Of a stretch of DNA of 6,850 nt, positions 1 through 5,785 are shown piece by piece. The stretch's first letter is position 1, and the number at the start of each line of letters is the position of its first letter. This stretch comes from Actinomycetota bacterium (GTDB lineage: Bacteria > Actinomycetota > Actinomycetes > Streptosporangiales > Streptosporangiaceae): NCBI GenBank assembly GCA_003168295.1, contig PMST01000418.1, positions 1-6,850 on the forward strand. The letters are read 5' to 3'. The notes beneath the pieces are model-generated. The model worked only from the letters and a program-made list of their open reading frames with translations. It searched no databases and had not been told where the DNA came from. Position numbers and translations under genes: made by a program.

Positions 1-461
1 GCGATGTCCAGGCGGCGGCGCATGCCGCCGGAATACGTCGACACCCGTCGGTCCGCCGCGTCGGTGAGCTGGAAGCGGGCCAGCAGGTCAGCCGCGATCT
101 GGCCGGCGTCCTTCAGGTGCCGCAACCGGGCCATCAGCACCAGGTTCTCCCGCCCGGTGAGGATTTGGTCCACGGCCGCGAACTGCCCGGTGAGGCTGAT
201 GGACTCCCGCACGCATCCTGGCTGCGCGGCGACGTCGAAGCCATCGACGGTGGCCGTTCCCGCGTCGGGTTTGAGCAGCGTGGACAGGATTTTCACGACC
301 GTGGTCTTGCCGGCCCCGTTGGAGCCGAGCAGGGCGAAGATGCTGCCCCGCGCCACGTCGAAGTCCACGCCGCGCAGCGCGCGCAGCTTCTTGTATGACT
401 TCTCCAGACCCCGCACGTGGATCGCCTGGACCGGTTGTGCTGTCACCGGTTGTGCCGTCAC
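1..461 (-). CDS. DrrA-like ABC transporter ATP-binding protein, N-terminal part (runs off left edge)
   Basis: This is the ATPase subunit of an ABC-2-type exporter of the daunorubicin-resistance (DrrA) class. Such proteins hydrolyse ATP at the inner face of the membrane to drive efflux through a separate permease. About 153 codons are visible. Walker A is GSNGAGKT (residues 46-53, with Ser where Pro is usual). The Q-loop lies in LTGQFAAVDQILTGRENL (about 90-107), a pattern typical of DrrA proteins. The ABC signature is YSGGMRRRLD (143-152). Walker B and the D- and H-loops lie beyond the edge, so completeness cannot be judged. The GTG start at 461 is chosen because AAAGGAG lies 6 nt upstream. 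A second in-frame GTG at 446 arises from a 15-bp duplication. The family usually has its DrrB-type permease just downstream, which here would be outside the window. The substrate cannot be told from this part. Class assignment is firm; a role in drug export is inferred. Confidence 0.93.
   Translation of the reverse strand, partial: MTAQPVTAQPVQAIHVRGLEKSYKKLRALRGVDFDVARGSIFALLGSNGAGKTTVVKILSTLLKPDAGTATVDGFDVAAQPGCVRESISLTGQFAAVDQILTGRENLVLMARLRHLKDAGQIAADLLARFQLTDAADRRVSTYSGGMRRRLDI
432..461 (-). repeat. 15-bp tandem duplication over the ABC ATPase start codon
   Basis: On the minus strand GTGACGGCACAACCG (461-447) is followed directly by GTGACAGCACAACCG (446-432), a 14 of 15 match. It encodes (M)TAQP-VTAQP and keeps the frame. 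It therefore creates a second in-frame GTG, five codons in. Only the outer GTG has a well-spaced ribosome binding site. Confidence 0.9.
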
Positions 462-467
462 ATGCTG

Positions 468-474
468 CTCCTTT
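468..474 (-). promoter_or_regulatory. Ribosome binding site of the ABC ATPase
   Basis: AAAGGAG on the minus strand lies 6 nt before the GTG at 461. An ATG overlaps this start by two bases (ATGTGA) but is followed at once by TGA, so GTG is the usable start. Confidence 0.8.
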
Positions 475-531
475 CGCCACCGCAGCCTGGACGGCCACGA
501 TCACGTCGAAGGTGCACGCTGCGGGATTCAT

Positions 532-552
532 CGCGGTTTCACCGCGGTTTCA
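532..552. repeat. Direct repeat CGCGGTTTCA x2 with 11-bp period, upstream of the ABC gene
   Basis: CGCGGTTTCA occurs at 532-541 and again at 543-552. Read on the minus strand this is TGAAACCGCG twice, with a further partial TGAAT following. The spacing is close to one helical turn. The repeats lie about 70-90 nt upstream of the ABC ATPase start, in the 462-605 intergenic stretch where a promoter or operator is expected. A regulator-binding role is inference; no clear -10/-35 pair was found here. Confidence 0.45.
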
Positions 553-605
553 TTTGGCTGGCTCGGCTGCCCGGCGATCCGTACCGCACAAATGTTGGGC
601 CCGCG

Positions 606-875
606 CTAGGGCACGACCCGGTAGGCGACTCCTGATGCCGATCCGCCCCGGCGATGAGCTCCGCCCGGCCCTCGGCCACCACGATGTCCTGTCCGCCGCC
701 CGCCGAGTCCAGCCAGGCTGACCGCCGGCGACAGCCGCACATCCCGGACCTTCTCGGTTTTGGGCATGCTGAAGATCAGCACCATCGGGTCGTGCCACGC
801 GAACCAGACAGGAACGTTGTGCGGGCGCCCGCCGGGGCGGACCGTGCCGAGCCAGATGACCGGCTCGTTGAGACT
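606..875 (-). pseudogene. Remnant of a small PPOX-type (split-barrel FMN/F420) enzyme
   Basis: The minus-strand translation from about 872 reads LNEPVIWLGTVRPGGRPH, then PVWFAW and FSMPKTEKVRDVR. This is the core of small actinobacterial pyridoxamine-phosphate-oxidase-like proteins, which bind FMN or F420 and are usually about 130-140 residues long. No start codon exists: the frame meets TGA (881-879) three codons upstream of the homology, so the N-terminus is gone. Near 711-716 an apparent 2-nt loss shifts the frame. The homology resumes as DSAGGGQDIVVAEGRAELI. A final fragment, AYRVVP then TAG (608-606), lies in a third frame, suggesting roughly 30 missing codons before it. The gene is certainly non-functional. 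The exact subfamily is from memory of its motifs and should be confirmed by search. Confidence 0.72.
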
Positions 876-1610
876 ATGTCACTGGTCGTTGGCGGGTCCG
901 CGGCCATCACCGCGGTGGCCGCGGCGCGGCTGGGGCTCAGGGTCGCCCTGGTCGCGGCGGTCGGTGCTGATCCGGCGGGTGAGTTCATGCTGGATCAGCT
1001 CCGGGCGTAAGGGCGTCGATGTGGCCGCCGTTATCGTTCGCCCGGCTGAGCCAACGGGCATGACGGTGGCTCTGTCGGCCGGGCCGGACCGCGCGATCTT
1101 GACCGCGGTCGGCGCCATCGCCTCGCTGACCACGGCGGATGTCCCGGCGGCGCTGCTCACTCGCGCCCGTCATGTCCATGTCAGCTCCTATTTCCTGCTC
1201 GAGCGATCCCTCGGCCCCGGCCTGGCCGCCGTGCTGTCGCGGGCCCGGGCCGCCGGGGCGGTCACCTCGCTGGACACGAACTGGGATCCAGCGCAAAGGT
1301 GGGGCGACAGCCGGCTCCGCGCCGCTTTCGGAGAAGCTGACCTGCTGCTGCCCAATGAGGCCGAGGCCCTGCACCTAAGTGGCGAACCGACCCTGGCGGG
1401 CGCTATTCAGGCACTGAACGGCAGTGGCTCACGCCTCGCGGTCAAGCTCGACCCGCGCGGCGCACTGTCGGTCGACGGCCCCCGCCGCCACCGCGTCCAG
1501 TTGCCGGAGGTCAAAGCCGTCCCGACCTTGCGTCCGCGCGCGCACTGGCCGGCCAGGCGACCATCTGCCCGGCCCGGCCGGGCGTTCCGGCGGAGGGGAG
1601 GTCTCCATGA
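876..1610 (+). pseudogene. PfkB-family sugar kinase, truncated, frameshifted and missing the catalytic loop
   Basis: PfkB kinases phosphorylate sugars such as ribose, fructose derivatives or 2-keto-3-deoxygluconate. Here the first 35-40 residues are absent. Homology begins at VVGGSAAITAVAAARLGLRV (from about 885), equivalent to the family's GGxxAN motif. The Asn that contacts the sugar (Asn46 of E. coli ribokinase) is Ile. The frame ends at TAA near 1008-1010, and homology resumes one frame on as KGVDVAAVIV, so one base was gained near 1005-1012. It continues through SLDTNWDP and LLLPNEAEALHL to LPEVKAV (about 1520). The segment that should follow, DTTGAGD with the catalytic Asp, is missing. 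A C-terminus-like tail (LASARALAGQ onward) then appears in a third frame and ends at TGA 1608-1610, overlapping the next gene's ATG as ATGA. The former function was sugar phosphorylation coupled to the SIS protein; the substrate is unknown. Confidence 0.88.
1595..1601 (+). promoter_or_regulatory. Ribosome binding site of the SIS-domain gene, inside the PfkB tail
   Basis: GGGGAGG lies 5 nt before ATG 1607. It sits within the last codons of the PfkB relic, and that frame's stop overlaps the ATG (ATGA). This arrangement typically gives translational coupling and supports 1607 as the ancestral start. Confidence 0.75.
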
Positions 1611-2626
1611 CACTGGGCGCGGTGATGTCGGCCGAGATGGCTGAGCAGCCTGATCGGCTCGCCGTCTTTCTGTCTGGCGCTGATGAGGTCATCGGCCGCG
1701 TGCGCGAGGTGCTGCCCGATCCCCTGGCGGGCACCGTTCTGGTCGCGCGCGGGTCTTCGGACCACGCGGCCACGACGGGCCGCTATCTCCTGGAGCTGGC
1801 GACCCGCCGGGTCGCGTCAGCGTCCCCGAGCCTGTACACGATGTATGGCGCTCAGACAGATTTCACCGGATACCTGGTCGTCGCCGTCAGCCAGTCCGGC
1901 CGCACCCCCGGAGATCGTGCGATCGCTGCAGGTGGCCCGCGCCGCTGGCGGGAGCACCGTCGCGGTCACCAACGACGGGGAGAGCGCGCTGGCCTGGGCG
2001 GCGGAGCTGTCCCTTTACCTGGATGCGGGGACGGAGCGGGCGGTGCCGGCGACCAAAACGGTCACCGCTGAACTAGTTGCGTTCGCGCTGATCGCCCAGG
2101 CCGTTCGGGACATCGGGTTCGGCGCGCAGGTGAGGGATCAGCTACCTGGGCAGGTGGCCGCCGTGCTGGACGATCCCGGTCCCGCCGACGAGATGGCGGC
2201 CTGGCTGGCGAACCAGACCCGGCTGGCCACCGTCGCCCGGGGACTCCTCTATGGGGCGGCGGGGAGGCGGCCCTGAAGATCCAGGAAACAACATCGCTGT
2301 TCGCCACCGCCTTCTCAGCCGCTGACCTGAGGCACGGCCCGATCGCCATGGCGGCCACGGGCTTGCCGGTGCTCGCGTTCGCGCACCCGGGTCCGGCCGC
2401 CGCCGACGTGGCCGACCTGACCCGCGATCTGCGTGACCGTGGCGCGGATGTCCGGCTGACCGGGCCGGTAGACGGCTCGACGTTGCCATGGCCGGCGGAG
2501 GCGCCGGAGGTGGTGGCCCCGGTGCTCGCAGTGGTGCGGGCGCAACAGGTTGCGCTGGCGCTCGCCCGCCGGCTCGGCCGGGACCCAGACGAGCCGGCCG
2601 GCCTGCGCAAAGTGACGGTGACATGA
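1607..2626 (+). pseudogene. SIS-domain sugar-phosphate isomerase/aminotransferase-like protein with two frameshifts
   Basis: This resembles the isomerase half of GlmS and AgaS-type proteins, which bind (amino)sugar phosphates with two SIS domains in about 340 residues. SIS 1 shows LVARGSSDHAA and VVAVSQSGRTP; SIS 2 shows ARGLLYGAA, EAALKIQETT and FSAADLRHGPIA. Frame 1 is lost at CCCCCGG (1905-1911), where one extra base precedes EIVRSLQVARAAGG. The second frame hits TGA (2274-2276) because one G seems missing from the run at 2261-2264. With both corrected, the protein runs to TGA 2624-2626 at about 339 residues, the family's normal length. The net length is therefore preserved. As written, translation from 1607 gives only about 100 correct residues. 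Both indels sit in short homopolymers, so sequencing error is possible. Decay of the upstream partner favours a true pseudogene. The pair suggests former amino-sugar catabolism (inference). Confidence 0.87.
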
Positions 2627-2633
2627 CGTTCGC

Positions 2634-5042
2634 TCACTCGCGGCCGCGTTCTTCCAGCGCGCGCAGGGCTTCGGCGAACGGCCGCTCCAGCCAGGCGAGG
2701 TGGTCGGCCTCGCCGTGATGGTGCGTGGTGAGCTGGTCGGACCTGCGGACCGCGGTGTGCCGTACGTATTCGCGGGCACCCTCGACGAGGGTCCGCAGGT
2801 AGCGGATGCCTTCGGGGTCGGTCATCGTCCAGTCGCCGCCGCAGGCGACGTAGACCGGCGAGGTGTGCGCGAAAACCCGGCGACCCCATTCATCGAGGTG
2901 GTAATCGGCGCCGAACGCTCGGCAGGCTATCCACGAGTTCCCGTCGATCCACAGTTCCCCGCTGATTTCGGCCTGCCGTCCGCCGTTGGCTTCCGCCCTC
3001 ATAACGACCTCGCCGTTACGCACGACTTCGAGGCTGCGGAGCGGGAAAATGCTGCGCACCCCGGCACGGACGCTGACAGTTCCCGGCCCGGAAAGCTCGA
3101 CGGTACCGCCCGGCTCGCGCCCGTCGGCCGAGAGGGTCACGAGCGGCCCGCCGGACAGGAACGTACGGCCCGACCGTACCGCCCGGCACCAGGCCTCATA
3201 ACTGAACTCCTCGTCCAGCCGCGCGTAGGTGCGGTACAGACCGACCGGCACGGCGCTTGACATCTTGTCCGTGCCGCCGACGAGCGGGAGCCGGTAGCCG
3301 CTGTTCAGGTACCGGTAATACTCGAGCATCGCGTCGTCGGATTGGGCCAGCATCTCGACGGCGTCGGCCCGGCCGGTCGCGACGAGAACGGCCGGCTCGC
3401 CGTTCGGATTCGGGAAATGCGCGGCGACGACGGTGCCGCCCTGGGCGTGCGTCCGGTCGGCCCAGTCGCTGAGCGTCGCGTCCAGCGCGCCGCCGAGCTC
3501 GGCCTCGTCGGGACCGTCGCTGCACCACGGCATGACCGGTTCTTTCAGGCCCCACAGGACCGTGTGCCCGAGCATGTGCTGCCGGTTTTCCTGGCCGACA
3601 TACGTTACGTAGCCGCCGCCATCGAGGACGCTGGGCCGCCCGGAAAAATCCTCGGTGTTGGTGAACAGCGCGCCCCACTGCGTCTGCAGCAAGTTGACCA
3701 CACGCAGGTCCTCACCCCGTTGCTCGAGCTGAGCGCCCGGGGTGGACAGGAAGTGCACGTGCGAGTCGCCCGACCACCATCCTTCCGCGGCCATGTCAGC
3801 GACGCGCCTGATCCGCAGCGTCAGTTCTCGCTGACCCGGCTCGATCCGCACGGCCTGCCGGAGCGGCTCGTATTCGAACCCGCGCGCGACGTCCACGACG
3901 ACGCCGCCTCGTGGCAGCCATCCCTGGCAGGTGCCGTCGATATACGCGTAGCTGCGCTGGCCGAGACGGACGTCACCGCCAACGTCGTAATGCCAGCTGC
4001 CGAGATTTTGGGTGACGTGATTGTGGTGGCCGTGCGGCTGGTAGGGAATCCCCTCGGCCGAACGGAAATGGACCCGGCACGGCACCGGCCGCCCGGTCGC
4101 ATCGTCGACCACGCTGACATGCACCCAGTTGCGGCCGCTTTCGGCCAGCTCAAGCGAGACCCGGCCGGCATCGGCCCGCCCGTCACGTTCGATGTCGCCC
4201 CAGCGCACCCGGCCGAGCTCGTCGCCGCCCCGCCGGACCGCGACGGTGGCCGACGGCAGCGCGGCGATCGACGCGTACGCGGACGTTCCTTCGGCCGCTC
4301 CCCAGCCGGCCCGGTCGTCCTCGCCGGGCAGCGGCTGCGGATAGGTCGCCACACCCCGGTCCACGTCGATATCCAGGACGCCGTTCCGCCCGTCCTTCGC
4401 CACCAGCCGCACTGGGCGCGCCGGCCCGCGGACGAACGGGTCCTCATCAATGTCGCTGGTCGTGATACCGGCGACGATGAACCGGATGCCGCGCGGGATG
4501 ACCTCGAGCTGTTCGACCGGTCGTTCCGGATAAGGGTTTTCCCAGCACCACAGGTAGTAACCGGCGGGCCAGCCCATATCATGCTCGGCCAGGCGAGCCC
4601 CGGCCTCGCCCCAGCTGCCCGCCAACCGCGGCAGGTTGCGGTCGCTGGTGTCGGTGACGGCGAGGAACGGCAGCTGGCCCCATCCCGGCGGTACCACCTG
4701 GATTTCGAACCGCTCCCGGATGGGCTCGACCACGACCTCGCCGCCGGCCAGGTGAAAAACATACTCCGCGACGGTCTGCCCGACAGCGTGACCAGCTGGC
4801 GCGCCCGGCTCGAGCAGCCGGTGCGCCACGATCACCCGCCGCGCCGCCCGGCCGATCCCGACCGGCACCGGGACGCCGGGCAGCAGGAAGCACCGCTCCG
4901 CCGACGCCGGCTCCGGCCCGATCAGGAACGGCAGGCCGCGCAGGTCCACCCGCCCGAGCGGAACATCGCCCGGCTCATCGCCAAGAACGCTCACACCCGC
5001 GTTGCACGCCGCGGACAGGTCTACTGGCTCATAGCCCGGCAT
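2634..5042 (-). CDS. CehA/McbA-family metallohydrolase (PHP fold), 802 residues
   Basis: This is a large, probably cytoplasmic metal-dependent hydrolase; no signal peptide or membrane segment is seen. The family includes carbaryl hydrolase CehA and the amide hydrolase McbA, but most members have unknown substrates. The catalytic PHP domain spans about 417-640. It shows GWWSGDSHVHF (421-431, HxH metal ligands H428/H430), GQE (E485), GHTVLWG (H493), AHFPNP (H542) and GGTDKM (589-594, D592). Residues 1-190 look like a beta-rich jelly-roll containing GLPFLIG. Residues 300-410 resemble a carboxypeptidase-regulatory-like beta-sandwich. After the PHP domain come a beta-domain ending AHTSPVYV (about 725-732) and a helical tail. 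The start at 5042 (MPGYEPVDLS) fits where ordered sequence begins, but its ribosome site is weak. An in-frame ATG at 5120 would add 26 low-complexity residues. The stop lies 7 bp from the convergent SIS relic. Fold and family are firm; substrate is not predictable. Confidence 0.88.
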   Translation of the reverse strand: MPGYEPVDLSAACNAGVSVLGDEPGDVPLGRVDLRGLPFLIGPEPASAERCFLLPGVPVPVGIGRAARRVIVAHRLLEPGAPAGHAVGQTVAEYVFHLAGGEVVVEPIRERFEIQVVPPGWGQLPFLAVTDTSDRNLPRLAGSWGEAGARLAEHDMGWPAGYYLWCWENPYPERPVEQLEVIPRGIRFIVAGITTSDIDEDPFVRGPARPVRLVAKDGRNGVLDIDVDRGVATYPQPLPGEDDRAGWGAAEGTSAYASIAALPSATVAVRRGGDELGRVRWGDIERDGRADAGRVSLELAESGRNWVHVSVVDDATGRPVPCRVHFRSAEGIPYQPHGHHNHVTQNLGSWHYDVGGDVRLGQRSYAYIDGTCQGWLPRGGVVVDVARGFEYEPLRQAVRIEPGQRELTLRIRRVADMAAEGWWSGDSHVHFLSTPGAQLEQRGEDLRVVNLLQTQWGALFTNTEDFSGRPSVLDGGGYVTYVGQENRQHMLGHTVLWGLKEPVMPWCSDGPDEAELGGALDATLSDWADRTHAQGGTVVAAHFPNPNGEPAVLVATGRADAVEMLAQSDDAMLEYYRYLNSGYRLPLVGGTDKMSSAVPVGLYRTYARLDEEFSYEAWCRAVRSGRTFLSGGPLVTLSADGREPGGTVELSGPGTVSVRAGVRSIFPLRSLEVVRNGEVVMRAEANGGRQAEISGELWIDGNSWIACRAFGADYHLDEWGRRVFAHTSPVYVACGGDWTMTDPEGIRYLRTLVEGAREYVRHTAVRRSDQLTTHHHGEADHLAWLERPFAEALRALEERGRE

Positions 5043-5106
5043 GCGTCCGATCGTAGAGCCCGCACCCGGCCTGTCCCCAGTCAATTTTCGCCCGGACCCC
5101 GGGTAC

Positions 5107-5120
5107 ATGGCCGCGGCCAT
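5107..5120. repeat. 14-bp perfect palindrome ATGGCCGCGGCCAT
   Basis: The sequence is exactly self-complementary over 14 bp and lies in the divergent intergenic region, 65 bp from the metallohydrolase start. It could bind a dimeric repressor. It is GC-rich and contains a minus-strand ATG (5120-5118) in frame with the hydrolase. A coding or chance origin is therefore also possible. Confidence 0.5.
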
Positions 5121-5228
5121 GCGCCCGGTCGATGTATCAGACGCGCGCGCGGTCCCTCTCTGCCGATAAGTAAGAACTCTCGTCCAGACGAAACCGGGAC
5201 CAGAAGTGATCAGGCACTAATCAACCAT

Positions 5229-5234
5229 GGGGGA
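5229..5234 (+). promoter_or_regulatory. Ribosome binding site of the lectin gene
   Basis: GGGGGA lies 6 nt before ATG 5241. It fixes the start of the signal peptide even though the same frame remains open far upstream, antisense to the metallohydrolase. Confidence 0.7.
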
Positions 5235-5240
5235 ATTGAA

Positions 5241-5744
5241 ATGCGAAATCACCGACTTGTCACCCTGTTGTCCGCTGTGGCGATAACAACCGCCTCCGGT
5301 CTGGCGGTCGCGTCGCCGGCCCACGCCGAAGACGCCATCGTCAAGCTCGTGAGCGCCGAGAGCGGCAAGTGCCTCCAGCCCGTCAACGGGTCTCTCATCC
5401 AGGGGCAGGCAATCGTTCAGGAGACCTGCAACGGCAGCGTCGCTCAGCAATGGACGGTCGCAGATGTCTCCTCCACCAAGGTCCACCTGATCAACAGGTC
5501 CAGCGGTCTGTGCCTGGACGCCCGCGGCGGCGCCGTCAACGGAACCCCCATCCAGCAGTGGACGTGCGACTGGATCAGCAATGAAAACTGGAGCTTCGGC
5601 ATCACCAACAACCTGCTGTCCTCGGGAGTCTCCAACACGTTCAGCCACTGCGTCGCGACACCGGGACTGCAGAACGGCCTGGCGACGCAGCTGCGGTTCT
5701 GCGACGGAGACTCGTCGCAGCTCTGGAACCGCCCCAACGGATGA
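5241..5744 (+). CDS. Secreted ricin B-type (RICIN) beta-trefoil lectin
   Basis: This is a 167-residue secreted carbohydrate-binding protein. A Sec signal peptide is clear: basic MRNHR, a hydrophobic stretch LVTLLSAVAITTASGLAVA, then SPAHA-ED, with cleavage likely after Ala29. The mature part, about 138 residues, is one complete beta-trefoil. It has three repeats, each with a likely disulfide pair (C44-C63, C91-C109, C137-C154). Each repeat ends in a QxW-like motif: QQW (69-71), ENW (115-117, degenerate) and QLW (160-162). The first two repeats begin SGKCLQP and SGLCLDA. Such domains usually hang on glycoside hydrolases or proteases. Here there is no catalytic domain, so it acts alone outside the cell, binding galactose- or xylose-type glycans or host/competitor surfaces (inference). 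It is divergent from the metallohydrolase and convergent with pdxH, apparently monocistronic. The start is supported by the ribosome site and signal peptide. Confidence 0.93.
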   Translation: MRNHRLVTLLSAVAITTASGLAVASPAHAEDAIVKLVSAESGKCLQPVNGSLIQGQAIVQETCNGSVAQQWTVADVSSTKVHLINRSSGLCLDARGGAVNGTPIQQWTCDWISNENWSFGITNNLLSSGVSNTFSHCVATPGLQNGLATQLRFCDGDSSQLWNRPNG

Positions 5745-5766
5745 GATTTGCTGGCGTGACGGCCTC

Positions 5767-5784
5767 GGTCCTCAGTGCAGGATC
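5767..5784. terminator. Weak stem-loop between the convergent lectin and pdxH genes
   Basis: GGTCCT (5767-5772) can pair with AGGATC (5779-5784) through six pairs, one a G-T wobble, around a 6-nt loop. It lies in the only 41-bp gap between two convergent stops. There is no T-tract, so it is at best a weak or Rho-assisted terminator. Confidence 0.22.
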
Positions 5785-5785
5785 C

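Larger units (their letters stand above)
5043..5240. promoter_or_regulatory. Divergent intergenic region between the metallohydrolase and the lectin
   Basis: These 198 bp separate two outward-reading genes and should hold both promoters. The half nearest the lectin (about 5160-5240) is visibly less GC-rich than its surroundings (for example GATAAGTAAGAAC at 5164-5176), as expected of an actinobacterial promoter. I cannot assign a -35/-10 pair with confidence. The region also contains the palindrome at 5107-5120 and the alternative metallohydrolase start at 5120. Confidence 0.5.

Noticed and set aside
88..531. Minus-strand open frame of 147 codons overlapping the ABC gene
   Set aside because: The alternative frame carries Walker A, Q-loop and ABC signature in order with a good ribosome site; this one has low-complexity Arg/Ala content and no motifs.
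654..875. Upstream extension of the PfkB reading frame as a real N-terminus
   Set aside because: Its residues do not resemble PfkB N-termini, and this DNA encodes PPOX homology on the other strand.
1905..2264. Programmed ribosomal frameshifting in the SIS gene
   Set aside because: Two shifts of opposite sign would be needed, there is no evident stimulatory structure, and the neighbouring PfkB gene is plainly decayed.
2062..2889. Minus-strand open frames of up to 275 codons across the SIS region
   Set aside because: They are Arg/Pro/Ser-rich shadows; the plus strand carries clear SIS motifs.
3342..5240. A very long plus-strand open frame continuing into the lectin, which would give an 800-residue protein
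   Set aside because: It is antisense to the metallohydrolase, is Arg/Pro/Ala-rich without motifs, and arises from high third-position GC. The lectin has its own ribosome site and signal peptide at 5241.
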